Positions 1-9,795 of a stretch of 64,000 nucleotides of DNA are shown in pieces. Made by a program: the position numbers and the translations under genes. Numbering within the stretch: position 1 is the stretch's first letter; each line of letters begins with the position of its first letter. Under the pieces are notes generated by a model. That model had not been told where the DNA came from and made no database searches. It worked only from the letters and a program-made list of their open reading frames with translations. The DNA is from Margaritispora aquatica (taxonomy: Eukaryota; Ascomycota; Leotiomycetes; Helotiales; Discinellaceae), in NCBI GenBank assembly GCA_007644065.1, contig VJWN01000040.1, forward strand, positions 113,033 to 177,032. The letters are read 5' to 3'.

Positions 1-375
1 TTGTGCACAAGCTCTCGTGGGAATTTGGTGAGACCTTGAATGAAGGCTGGTGGCCGAGTCGGTATAGCGGGGTCCATTTTAGCTGCTGTTTTGGTTTTAT
101 GGGTGTCTGTGCATCGTTAAGGACGACAGCTCAGACTCTGATAGTTTTCTGGAAGCTCACTGGAAAGTTAATCAGCGCAGATAAGGTGAGCCAGATTTCA
201 AAAGACTTAAATGCTCAAAAAATACAAGGAGAAATGTTTAGTCACGTTGCTTGGCCACGGCTCAGCGGCCCCGCTTACATTTCTGCACTGCCCAACAACT
301 TCAACTTGGTGCAGCAATTTTACACATCGTTCAAAATCTGTCTAAGATTCTCTCATACTTTCAACTTGCGCGACT
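1..375. other. left edge, no gene called
   Basis: An open frame crosses this stretch, but it starts on GTG, shows no recognisable motif, and is overlapped from base 376 by a real gene in another frame. An in-frame stop at 343-345 closes the downstream gene's frame on its 5' side. This is probably promoter and leader DNA of the dehydrogenase gene. Confidence 0.4.
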
Positions 376-2130
376 ATGCTGGAATCGGAGGCATTATGTC
401 GAGAGTATTTGAAAACTCAAAGTGTGCCCACGATTGCTCGCCAAATTCGACGAGACCAGGAGGCATGCCAAGGCCGTCGACTACCCAGTCTTCTCGTCAA
501 TTATCTTCCAGCTGCTGGCTCAGAGCTGGCAGACGAGATAGCTCTTGAGCTATGTCCAGATACAGCTATATATGGGAGGTCGATCACTCGAGCTCAGTAT
601 TCTGGTATCATTGGAAGTATCAAGTCCTACCTTCATCAGATGAGCCACTCATCCAGGTTGGAAAAGTTACCGATAACTCAAGCTGAAGAGTATAGACCTT
701 CAAGTACAGAGATACAGACTACGCTTGGTGTTCTTGACTTCTGTCTCAAAAACGATAACGTCCTCGGCCTCAATCTGAAGACCCCCTTGGAAGACATCTT
801 TCAAATTTTGAACGCACAACTTCAGCATACGAAATCAAGCGAGTCACTTAATCAGCCTGAGACACCTTCGGGTGTACCACAAAACAGGACAATGAAAAAG
901 TGTTATATTTGTCAATTCACTCTTGTTCTCCCGCACCCTGAGTACCACTCGCTATGCAAACAATGTGGAGATTTCAATCTTGCATCAGGGGGTCTCTCGC
1001 TTCCAGAGAGCCTCCAGCTTCACGGCAAGACAGCTCTTGTCACCGGAGGTCGTCTCAATTTGGGGTACCACACTGCACTTCGACTTCTTAGATGCGGTGC
1101 CAAGGTCATCATTTCAACGCGATACCCTCGCGATGCCGAAACGAGGTACATGGCTGAGCGTGACTTTCAGTCGTGGAAGGATGTCATAAAGATTGTTGGT
1201 GCGGACTTCAGAGCTGCTGCTGATGTGTTTCAGCTCGTAAATGTCGTGCAGGAACAGTTGGTGGAATGGAGTGAGGATGGTGTTGCAAGCTTGGATATTC
1301 TCATCAACAATGCTGCGCAGACGTGGACCGATCCTTTGAAAGTCGAACGACAAGCTGTAGAGTATGAGGAACATTTGTTGAAGGAGAATGGAAGCACACC
1401 AAGCGCTCTATTGAAAGCGCCGCTTGAGTATCAGCCAAGAGTAAGAGGAGGAGTGCAAAGCTTACAGCTTCGTGCTTTCGAATCAAGTCACCTCGCAGAC
1501 ACTCCCATGTCTTCTATGCTAGGATCCAATACGAGTGATCAATTTGAAGATTCTCTAGCTAATTACGAGAAACATGTCAAGACCTCTTGGCTACAGTCAA
1601 TATACGAGATCCCCTACGAGGACGTCATCTCTGCACATTCAGTCAACACTTTCGTCCCTTTGATCCTTCTCAAGGAGCTTCTCCCATTCATGGGCGTCCT
1701 TCGGCCTCCAGGCCAGCCACGCCCTCACAAAAGCAAACCAAGCAAGCCTCTCGGCCATGTCATCAATGTCTCCTCACGCGAAGGTGTTTTCGAGTCCAAA
1801 CCAGGTGCTTCCACGAAGCGCGGGCATCACGTACATACCAACCTCACCAAAGCCGCGCTCAACATGCTTACCGAGACTGAAGCGGGTCCAGCGTGGAAGT
1901 TGAGGAGGGTGGCGATTAATTCGGTTGATCCAGGGTATCTGAGTGCTGCGCCTGAGATTGAGGAGCGGTGGAAGCGGGAGGGAGGAGATGGGTGTCCTAT
2001 TGGGTGGGAAGATGGAGCTGGGAGGGTGTTGTGGCCAATCGCTGTTGGTGAGAGAGGCGATGGATTGATTTGGGGGAGGTTCTTGAAGCATTATGGCAGC
2101 ACGGTGATAGATGTTGGTGTTGGTCGTTGA
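376..2130 (+). CDS. atypical short-chain dehydrogenase/reductase with N-terminal zinc-knuckle region
   Basis: One intronless frame of 584 residues. The C-terminal half is a Rossmann-fold SDR: the cofactor motif TALVTGGRLNLG lies near residue 218, NNAAQ near 312 and the active-site strand VINVSS near 462. Where classical SDRs have YxxxK, this protein reads HTNLTKAALNM (about residue 486), so the Lys is kept but the Tyr position is Thr. I recall this HTN-x-x-KAALNM form from a subset of fungal SDRs. Upstream of the fold is CYIC...CKQC (about residues 175-197), which looks like a zinc ribbon, and about 170 residues of unrecognised N-terminus. At 584 residues it is twice the normal SDR length. 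The ATG at 376 is the first in frame after a stop at 343. The substrate is unknown; NAD(P)-dependent activity is inferred and may be altered by the missing Tyr. Confidence 0.85.
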   Translation: MLESEALCREYLKTQSVPTIARQIRRDQEACQGRRLPSLLVNYLPAAGSELADEIALELCPDTAIYGRSITRAQYSGIIGSIKSYLHQMSHSSRLEKLPITQAEEYRPSSTEIQTTLGVLDFCLKNDNVLGLNLKTPLEDIFQILNAQLQHTKSSESLNQPETPSGVPQNRTMKKCYICQFTLVLPHPEYHSLCKQCGDFNLASGGLSLPESLQLHGKTALVTGGRLNLGYHTALRLLRCGAKVIISTRYPRDAETRYMAERDFQSWKDVIKIVGADFRAAADVFQLVNVVQEQLVEWSEDGVASLDILINNAAQTWTDPLKVERQAVEYEEHLLKENGSTPSALLKAPLEYQPRVRGGVQSLQLRAFESSHLADTPMSSMLGSNTSDQFEDSLANYEKHVKTSWLQSIYEIPYEDVISAHSVNTFVPLILLKELLPFMGVLRPPGQPRPHKSKPSKPLGHVINVSSREGVFESKPGASTKRGHHVHTNLTKAALNMLTETEAGPAWKLRRVAINSVDPGYLSAAPEIEERWKREGGDGCPIGWEDGAGRVLWPIAVGERGDGLIWGRFLKHYGSTVIDVGVGR

Positions 2131-2567
2131 GAAATGGAAGCGAATAAGGATATTCGGAAAACAGGATTGTGCTTGATTCTTGATCCAGCTTCAATGTCTA
2201 CCCCGACATAGCCATATATTCGTCTAGACCTTCCAGCTTTAAAGCCACCATTATACACGCGTCATCTTTAAGATCGGGAGCCTTATTCATTCAGAATACC
2301 TGTGCATAGGCCAATTATGTAGCGCACAGACGAGACGACTAAGCTTCACTGGATCAGGTTGTTAGCTGTATGCCGGCTTCCGGCCGGCCGGGTGGACGAA
2401 TATAATCCCGTCTGATGCAGCTACGAATCCTAAAAGCTTAATGCATGAACTGTTACTCATGCTTCTACAACTATTGTATATAGTCCTCGAGATGATGCTC
2501 CATAGAGACGTAATTTTCACCTCTCTTCACTCGTTTCCTCGCTCACTCATTTTCATATTCATTCATC
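2131..2567. other. intergenic, nothing recognised
   Basis: This is a spacer between two plus-strand genes. No open frame, repeat or RNA gene is evident; it should hold the 3' end of the dehydrogenase gene and the promoter of the acetyltransferase gene. The last 60 bases are pyrimidine-rich, as is common before fungal start codons. Confidence 0.4.
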
Positions 2568-3277
2568 ATGGCGTCCACTGAAATTATAACAGGAGGGAAA
2601 GGTAACATTCGCCTCCATGCCCGAAGTTGACAAGTGTCATCTGATTAAATCATACAGAGCATGTTTCTAAAGCCTCAAATCTTCTCGCCAAAGCATTTGT
2701 GAACGACCCGACATTCAACTATATCTGTGGCTCTCTCACCAAAGAGCGTCGTCTCGCTTATTTCCCTACCGCCTTCAAAATCTTCCTTGACGCTACCACT
2801 AAAGACGCCAGCGTCATTTCTTTTACCTCTGACTTCCAGTCCTGCGGCGTTCTCATCCCACCAGGTCACCACCCTCTGCCACCAATCCGTGAAGCAGAGC
2901 TCATGCTGCGAAGCGGCATCCACGACATGCTGTGGACACTGCGGTGGGGCGGGTATAGTCGATTGATAGACGTCTCAGGTCAAGGAAAGGCACTAAAGCA
3001 CGAGATCTTTGGAGACCGAGAGACCTTTTACTATATCTTCTTCCTAGGGACGCTGCTGGAAGCGAGGGGAAAGGGATTGTGTTCGAAGGTTATTAAACAT
3101 TTTCAAGACCTTGCGGAGAAGGCTGGAAAGCCGATTTGGCTGGAGGCTGCGGATGAGAAATGTATGGGCCTGTACAAGAAGAATGGGTTTGTGGTTGTAA
3201 GAGAGATGAAGATTGCTGTTGGGAAAGCGGCTAGTGATGGGGAGTTGAAGGTTGGTGGTGAGGGATTCAGTGTTTGA
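2568..3277 (+). CDS. GNAT-family N-acetyltransferase
   Basis: Two exons (2568-2601 and 2658-3277) joined across a 56-nt intron give 217 residues in one frame. The short first exon encodes MASTEIITGGK and supplies the ATG that the long frame lacks. The second exon holds the GNAT core: a beta strand FYYIFFLGTL followed by the acetyl-CoA pyrophosphate-binding loop EARGKGLCSKVI (the R-x-x-G-x-G/A motif A), then PIWLEAADEK and the C-terminal LYKKNGFVVV strand. This order (strand 4, motif A, strand 5, KxGF) is typical of small fungal acetyltransferases that act on amines or protein N-termini. Nothing in the sequence names the acceptor. It probably acts in the cytosol, as no signal or membrane segment is seen. 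Confidence 0.85.
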
Positions 3278-3765
3278 GGGATGATTTGGAGACCTAATAC
3301 AGAGTTGACAAAGCTAGGTATAAGTAATGATAGAGGAAATTGATACAGCTGCAATATTTGGTCAACAGGTATAGAATAAGAATAATTCACATGGCTGCGT
3401 TCAATGGAGATTCTTCGCGATCATGTGACATAACTTATCATTGAGTTTCAGTGCAATGTTTTGTTGGCAAAAGCCAGTCAGTACTTGAAGCAAGATAAAC
3501 TTGAAATTTTTCTTTATTAGGCTAACGGTGTCGTTGTTGCTACTATAAGTCAAGCTTTTTCAAGTTGGAGACACAAAATATGATCACGTAGAGGCATTAG
3601 TAAGCAATCTTACTTAGATCATTTCAAGGTTCATAGGCCATCGACTTATCCATCATTCTCTTCCTGGTGTGTACCGCATCTTTGCTTCATCAATATACTC
3701 TGATGAATGATTTTTGACTTCAAAAGCCATCAAAGCGTCCTCTGCAACCTACTCCCAAGGTCACA
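3278..3765. other. intergenic, nothing recognised
   Basis: No supported gene. It should contain the acetyltransferase 3' end and the cupin promoter. Confidence 0.35.
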
Positions 3766-4212
3766 ATGAAACGCCAAAATACAACCTCACTGAGCATCTT
3801 CAGCCGCAAATCCCAAGTAACATACACCCTCCCTTCACCACCGTACTCCTCCCCAGTCGTTACCATTACGGTCCCTCCTCATTCAACCTGGACATCAGGA
3901 CTGCACTGGCACGCCACGCACACCGAATACCTCTCCATCATCCAAGGATCCGCCCTCGTGACTTTGCACGGTCAAACACGAGTCTACACGCCCAAAGACG
4001 GCATCATCGTCGTGTCAGCCTATGCACAGCATGAATGGAAACGCGCTGAAGTTGGTGGTGAAGAGCTGATTGTGAAGGAGTGGACGGATCCCGAGGATGG
4101 GGAGAAAGAGGTCTTCTTTAGGAATTTGAGCAGTGTTTTGCTTGAGGCTGGGAGACCAGCAACGTCTTTGAAGGGTTGGTGGGTTGAGGTGCAGCTGTGG
4201 ATGGTGTTTTGA
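3766..4212 (+). CDS. cupin-domain protein, C-terminally truncated by TGA
   Basis: A 148-residue frame from the ATG at 3766. It has the first cupin motif, SGLHWHATHTEYLSIIQG, with the two His and the Glu that bind metal in active cupins (about residues 46-56), followed by the VTPKD/VSAYAQHEW strand region in which the last metal His lies (His near residue 87). A single cupin fold of this size is typical of fungal cupin_2-like proteins of unknown substrate. The frame ends on TGA at 4210-4212, immediately before an open continuation with the character of a conserved hydrophobic tail (separate entry). No GT-AG intron can remove the TGA. Either the protein ends here, the copy is disabled, or the TGA is an error or is read through. 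Confidence 0.75.
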   Translation: MKRQNTTSLSIFSRKSQVTYTLPSPPYSSPVVTITVPPHSTWTSGLHWHATHTEYLSIIQGSALVTLHGQTRVYTPKDGIIVVSAYAQHEWKRAEVGGEELIVKEWTDPEDGEKEVFFRNLSSVLLEAGRPATSLKGWWVEVQLWMVF

Positions 4213-4419
4213 GAGTTGGATAATTGGCCTGTGGTTTTTGATTGCTCGAGTATGCCGCTCATGGGTGAGTGGCTGGAGTGGATGGTTACGTATTTGCTGT
4301 TGCGATTTGCTGTGGTGCTTGGTGGATTGGTGGGGATGAAGGGGAGATATGAGGAATATACTCCGCCTACGAAAGATGCGACAACGTTAAGTGGCAAGCA
4401 GAAACAGAAGAGCATTTGA
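4213..4419 (+). pseudogene. in-frame continuation of the cupin gene after TGA
   Basis: In the same frame as the cupin gene, the sequence after the TGA stays open for 68 codons and reads ELDNWPVVFD, then a hydrophobic segment (WMVTYLLLRFAVVLGGLVGM) and a YEEYTPP ending. A hydrophobic segment followed by a Y-x-Y-x-P end is what I expect at the C-terminus of related fungal cupins, so this is likely former or conditional coding sequence. That family comparison is from memory. Confidence 0.5.
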
Positions 4420-4537
4420 TGGTATAATTTCAATAAAATTCGCAGGTACAGATGTAAAATCAGGAAAAAAATTATTTTGTAAGTGCGTACTCTTTCATGG
4501 TGAACTATGAGACTAAAATGTGCGCACAAATAGAGCA

Positions 4538-6008
4538 TCAGGAAGTCACTTGGTGTGTCTGTCCTTCGCCCCCAACTTCTTCGACTTCAACTCGTTTAAG
4601 CTCAACTTGTTTGACCCCATCACCATCATCAACCGCCGCATTGCCATTCACGCCTTCGACCTCGATTGCTTCCCTCTCGACCTCTTCTCCTTCTCCCTCA
4701 GCGAATTCTTCAAGACCGAATTGCTTGTAGAATCTCTTTCTCAAGCTCCAAGATTCTCCATTTTCCTGAGCGTCAAGCCATGCTTTAATGTCCCCAGACC
4801 GGAAAGGATCATTGCAGGTGTAGACTGCCGCCTCAAAATCAGCCAATACCATTCCATCCTTATAAACTTCCATCCACTCAGGCGAAAGAGCCTCCATCTC
4901 CTCCAGGAACACAGTCTGGAGCTTGGTTAGTTCATACTCCAACATATGCTCCCAGAATATCTCGCACATCTCCTCGTGGTCAACACCGGGCGTCATGTAA
5001 AGCTCGACACCTGGGGCCATTGCATCGATGTCACTCTGGTGATCGGCATATCTTGACCTGTCGGTTTTCTTGCTACGGGGCTTAGACTCCAAGAAGTAAG
5101 GCATCGTACAAGCCTTCCAAATAGGTACCGTGGTAACATTTTCCCAATCCACGACTCCTGTAATATTCCCGTTGTCATCGACGAGAACATTGGTCATGTT
5201 TAAATCGTCATGAAACAAGATGTATTGATCATTGGCGTTGGAAGGAAAGTACTTTGGAAGCAGTTCGAGTAGCCTTTCAATGTTACGTGTCCCAAACTGA
5301 ACTTCTTCGACCTCGTCTTCGTCCTCTGCTTTTTCAAGGAGCCTCTGCTGATCTACCAGATGAAGCTCAAGGCGCGCTCGGAGTCAGTCATGTGGGTCTG
5401 AATTGTTAGTTGTTATGCTCTGGAAATGCCAAGTATCTCGATGGATACACAAACAACTTACTAGTGAAAGGCCCTTTTGATAGTTCTGTCTTTGCAAGGG
5501 CATCTCCATAGAAGAAGGGTATTGAGACAATTCGGCCCAATGCTGACAAGCCAGGATTCTGCACGGGCCTAAGATTGTCGGGCTTGGTGGTGGATTGAAA
5601 GATGTGACCAATTTCTAGAAAACGAAATTGATGCATCTGAATTTGGAACTTGGCTATTTTCTTCACAACATTCCTCTGTGCATCTTCTGAAAGTTTCCTC
5701 CAAGCGACTTCCAACGTCTTTCCAGGTAGCATCTCCATTAGAATCCACTCAAAGCCAAGCTCATTATGGCCATCTCGACAATCATCATAAGCGAAAATGC
5801 GAGGTGTGGGGATGTCCGTACTGTCGCGCACGAAATTGATGGTGGCAACCTCGCTATTTGTTTTGAAGAATGGATCAACTGGCAGAGTAACCCGCATCAG
5901 CGAGCTGCCAGCTGAGTCTGTCTCGATCTTGAACAGTTTATTGAAAGCTCCTTCTGCATAGGCTGCGACGAGGCATTTCTCATCGTTCTTTAATTTGTTG
6001 TTGATTCT
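4538..6008 (-). CDS. APH-family phosphotransferase (kinase-like fold), probably disrupted
   Basis: Two exon blocks on the minus strand. The 5' block (about 6008-5462) reads CLVAAYAEGAFNKLF, then MRVTLPVDP, EVATINFVR and GFEWILMEMLPG, matching the N-lobe of fungal aminoglycoside-phosphotransferase-like kinases. A GTAAGT donor at 5461 and CAG acceptor at 5398 define a 64-nt intron. The 3' block carries the catalytic loop FHDDLNMTNVLVDDNG and the Mg-binding VDWENV, then a long acidic tail. Two faults exist: an in-frame TGA at 5384-5386 just after the intron, where relatives carry Trp (removable only if a weaker GAG acceptor at 5377 is used), and no ATG between the TAA at 6009-6011 and the N-lobe. 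The true start may lie in an upstream exon near 6050-6206. The small-molecule substrate is unknown. Confidence 0.7.
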
Positions 6009-6391
6009 TTAGGATTGTTGGTGGAAATCTCGCGCACGAAGATTCCTGAGGTGTTTGCGGAATGAGATCGCCTTCGCAACTTGAGAAAGCCCCTCAGCTT
6101 TATACTTATTTGCAAAAATTGAATATCGCACTAGCGTGAAGGTCATGTGAATCACCTCAATTGAACCAATGGATGAGGTGGATATCCTAACCATTGTGAA
6201 TACCAAATGAATGGCATATTCGCGTTAACCACCACCGGAATTGAGTTCCTATAAATTGGGACTGCGAAGGAACCTATTTCCTTTTTATACTCTACCAAAC
6301 CAAATTGACAACCAATTCTAAAAGAACCAACACACAAATCTCAAATCTTTCAACACGACTCGTTACTTATTTATTCTCTACCTGCTTCAAA
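6009..6391. promoter_or_regulatory. divergent intergenic region
   Basis: This region separates the minus-strand phosphotransferase from the plus-strand small protein. On the minus strand an open stretch (to 6206) ends at the TAA at 6009 and reads GLSQVAKAIS, which could be a first exon of the phosphotransferase. On the plus side, TATAAATT at about 6252 and a C/T/A-rich leader with CACAAATCTCAAATC precede the ATG at 6392. Confidence 0.4.
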
Positions 6392-6792
6392 ATGCCTAAC
6401 GCCAAGACCTTAATCGAGCAGTTCATCGAGGACATCAAGGACGAGAAGTTGAGTGGATTCTCCGAGACTGGCGGAACCGAGATCTGTGGCGATGTAAACT
6501 TCCGCTTAGATATGCAAGGCGTAAGTCCAATAACCATAACCGCTACTTCACAAGTATTCTTCAGCTTTCAATACTGACATTTTCGGTCTTGCAGATGACC
6601 ACTGAAAACCCAAAGTAACACACCTTGCAGGTTCAGATCAACAAAGGCACCAAGATCCCTACCCTGAAGAACTACGCTGGTGCCACCGTCGCATTTCTCC
6701 TTGTCTCCAGAGACAATCCTTCATCTCCTGCCACCATTCGTGACAGTCTAGTTACCAAGATCGCGGTCAATGGCGATGCCACTCCCAAGTAA
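6392..6792 (+). CDS. small hypothetical protein with alternative 3' splice sites
   Basis: Exon 1 (6392-6520) ends at a perfect GTAAGT donor. Two identical acceptors, CTTGCAG, end at 6594 and 6630. The distal one gives a 96-residue protein (exon 2 6631-6792) ending GDATPK; the proximal one adds seven codons and then TAA, giving a 50-residue form. Both are in phase with exon 1. The long form starts MPNAKTLIEQFIEDIKDEK, has one Cys and no signal peptide or membrane helix, and alternates short hydrophobic strands with charged turns, so a small beta-rich soluble fold is plausible. I do not recognise the family. The strong leader and consensus splice sites suggest a well-expressed gene. Confidence 0.65.
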
Positions 6793-7584
6793 TTGGTCAA
6801 CAACACTCGTGAACGGAAACATGCATATGGCGGTGGTTGGCTTGCTTGGGGTATGGTTTGGGGGACAGCATAATGGCGTTGGTTAGGGCACAATCATGGC
6901 TGGAGCAATGGTTACATGCATGTGATAGAGATTAGCTTGCCTGGGGCTGAAGTTGATGAAATCACCACAGTGTTTTGGCAAAGTTAGCGATAGACAATCC
7001 GCTCGAGGACAATCATACCTTTTGTTCTTCTGTTACCAAAAATCCACCTCACCTGTGCTGCGCTTATTGAATTATTGCCTGAAAGTTCGCAATTAATAGC
7101 CTTAGTGATGCTCAAAGGCAATTCAGCAATTGGAAAGTTCTAATTTGAGGCCTACTTGTTTGTCTTAGCCTGTTCTAATCCGCCTGCTGTTCCAACCCAA
7201 GGTTCAGTATTGCGAAGTTCCCAAAACTTACGAAATTCTCGAAAATTGCGCAAATAGACACTTCGACTTATCAACATCATAAACACGAAGCTAACTAAAG
7301 AATCCATGCCCTCCCAATATAATCAGATCTTTTGCGGAAGCTGCCTATCGACTATCCCATAGCCAGTCATAGAAAGCATACTATTCTTCACGTTGGCGGA
7401 GGTCGCCGCTTATTCCATACTGAAGTGAATTTAAGCGAATCAAGATCCACGAATCATGTGATCATCCATGCATCTCCATGCATTTTTGTTGTTATAATAC
7501 CACTGACCTCATCTCAAGCGTTGGATATTTCTATTAAGTTGCATTTTAATCTTATATATTCTTACAACTCAAATATTCTTCATA
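6793..7584. other. intergenic, nothing recognised
   Basis: No gene is supported. A minus-strand open frame over 6672-6893 is the antisense shadow of the small-protein exon. The 3' half should carry the promoter of the oxygenase gene. Confidence 0.4.
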
Positions 7585-8726
7585 ATGGATGCTTCTCAGG
7601 CACCACCGATCCTGGACTTCTCTGGTAAGTTGTTGTTTTTCACCTTCAGTATTCGGATACTCGGATGGTACTGAGAATCGACAGCGTTTAGAAGAGATAA
7701 TACCGAAGCGCGAGTTCAACTCATCCAGCATATACGCTCTGCCTGCCAAGACAAGGGTTTCTTTCAGCTCACCAACCACGGCATCTCCTCAGACCTGCAA
7801 TCACGTGTCTTCGAAGCATCAAAAGCTTTTTTCGCCCTGCCAAAAGAAGAGAAAGCAAAGCTAGACATGAAGAAGAACAAGTACAATCGCGGTTATGAGA
7901 GGCATGGTTCACAGATGCTTGAGGCCGGTACGGCGCCAGAGACGAAAGAGGCTTATTATCTTGGCGAGCACTTGGCGAAAGATGATCCAAGATCTGTAAG
8001 AGGGGATTACAATTGTGGCCCGAATCTATATCCTGAGAGTCTGGGGGCGGAGTTTGAAGAGGTTTGCATGGAGTATTGGCAAGCGATGAAAAGGTTTGTC
8101 CTCAACTTTTCTGATGAATGTGGCAGCGCTTACTAACCCTTGTGCAGCTTGGCGATAGATGTTATGAAAGCCCTGGCTCTGGGTCTTGAACTGAAGGAGA
8201 GTTTCTTTGATGAGTTCGTGACAGATGCAGTGGCAACACTAAGGTATATCCACTACCCACCAACATCAACCACCGATGAAAAAGCCCGAGGTATGTAAAT
8301 TTCCTCGATTCTTCACTTGTCCGGTGAAAAATGTTGACTTTGCCAGGTATTGGTGCACATCGAGACTTTGGCTGTGTAACTTTGTTATTGCAGGATCAAG
8401 TCGGTGGACTCCAAGTCCTGGACGTGAACAACGGAGAATGGCTCGATGTCAAACCTGTCCCAGGAGCATATGTTGTCAATCTTGGGAATCTGATGATGCG
8501 CTGGACAAATCACAAGTATACATCTAACCTCCATAGAGTGATGAATTTCTCGAACGAAGAAAGATACTCGATTCCGTTCTTCTTCGCGGGCAATCCCAAC
8601 TACATGTTCGATTGCATTCCAGGGTGTGAAGGTGAGGAAGGATGGGAAATGCCTGAGAAGATGTCAGTTGGCGGTTTCTTGAGGAGACAGTTTGACTCCA
8701 GCTATGGGAGACCGGTGAAACCATGA
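7585..8726 (+). CDS. 2-oxoglutarate/Fe(II)-dependent dioxygenase (isopenicillin N synthase-like)
   Basis: Four exons give 319 residues: 7585-7624, about 7697-8093, 8148-8290 and 8347-8726. Intron 2 contains a perfect TACTAAC branch site. The first acceptor (GAG at 7696) is weak but is the one that keeps frame. The N-terminal DIOX_N domain reads HIRSACQDKGFFQLTNHGIS, as in this family. The jelly-roll carries all iron and co-substrate ligands: GAHRDFG (His198, Asp200), SNLHRV (His256) and RYSIPFF (Arg266-x-Ser268, binding 2-oxoglutarate). The usual length is 300-350 residues, so the protein is complete. Members oxidise secondary metabolites, hormones or nucleobases; the substrate here cannot be told and no biosynthetic backbone gene is adjacent. 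Confidence 0.9.
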
Positions 8727-9318
8727 TTCCTGCTCAGAGCAGTCTTGTATGTACTAGTAAATTTGATATCCTTTGCGATTCTGTTCCTCGTTCCTAAAGA
8801 AGAAATCAATTACTATAATGATAAGCGAGCTTAGGCGAGACGGCAAAAAGGAGGAGTAGTAGTGAGCTCATTAGATTTGCCAAGCAAAGAATGTTGGTTA
8901 CACGCAAGCCCACTTTCCTGTGCATGTCCCTTAATATATTTCACGTTTTGTTTCTAGACTTGGTAAAATTTCTCCCGATTGAGCCGTCTTGGAAGTCATG
9001 AAGTACAAAGACTTGGCTCTGGACAATTGACATTCCGTTCCAAGATACCAAGATTCCGTCCAAGCCTCGACTTGGCAGCTTAGCTGTATTTAAGCTCAAG
9101 TCAAGCGATTCAAGCTCAGCTGAGGTGCCTGCCAAGTTGACACATTATTCTTGGACATAAATCCGTCCAGTGAACCTCTCACAGAAGTGATTTGCCGTAC
9201 ACACAGTGCGAATAGCTCAATATGTTGATTCCGAGATGCATCGTTTGCTCCATTTTGTCCTTCTATTTAATTCGTGGAGAAATCTCCATCGCACCCCCCG
9301 CGTTCATCCCCTGGTCTG

Positions 9319-9330
9319 GCGGGGGTGGGG
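9319..9330 (+). promoter_or_regulatory. tandem CreA/Cre1-type sites
   Basis: GCGGGG immediately followed by GTGGGG. Both fit the SYGGRG consensus of the fungal carbon catabolite repressor, and paired sites are the functional form in Aspergillus. They lie about 466 bp before the polygalacturonase ATG, which fits glucose repression of a pectinase. Assignment by motif only. Confidence 0.45.
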
Positions 9331-9710
9331 ATTTCCCCTTTGCAACGCCCAGACATAATATTCCCTGCATGAGCTGCAGGAACATGACATCCGCAGCCAA
9401 GGATCGTGTTGGCAGGCACACCACATGAAAAAGATTGATTGACGCGTCTTTCCAGAGCATCATCGAACGCTGCAAGGGCGGCACGGTTCAATTGAACGGT
9501 TTTCTCGAGGATTTCCATCTGATGTTTCCGTGTCATATGTCTACGCCTCCAGTGCAGATGCCAAGCGAACCGTATGAGGATAAATACATATGTTTGCGGG
9601 CCAGCTTCGTGAGTTTCTCCGGGGCATGACTGGGGATCATGCAGCATGGTAAATGAGCTTACTGATGAACTTGTCAAAAGATGCAGGCATGCATGTTCAT
9701 GATCTTAAAA

Positions 9711-9718
9711 TATAAGTA
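9711..9718 (+). promoter_or_regulatory. TATA box of the polygalacturonase gene
   Basis: TATAAGTA lies 85 bp before the ATG at 9796, a usual distance for an inducible fungal secreted-enzyme gene. Confidence 0.5.
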
Positions 9719-9795
9719 CGGGATGATCCCCCGAAAAGAATTCGCCTCGGTGTGAGAAATTTCAAGTCTGACTTTGATATTGCTTCGCTTTCACG

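Larger units (their letters stand above)
8727..9795. other. intergenic / pectinase promoter region
   Basis: No coding sequence is supported; short minus-strand frames in 9263-9677 lack motifs. The right half is the upstream region of the polygalacturonase gene, with a CreA-like site pair and a TATA box described separately. Confidence 0.5.

Noticed and set aside
3..548. 181-codon plus-strand frame at the left edge
   Set aside because: It starts on GTG, has no motif, and overlaps the better-supported dehydrogenase in another frame.
4020..4538. 172-codon minus-strand frame opposite the cupin gene
   Set aside because: An antisense shadow of the cupin coding region with low-complexity Ser/Thr content; no motif.
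9263..9677. minus-strand frames in the pectinase upstream region
   Set aside because: No motif, no introns, and they cover what looks like promoter sequence with CreA and TATA elements.
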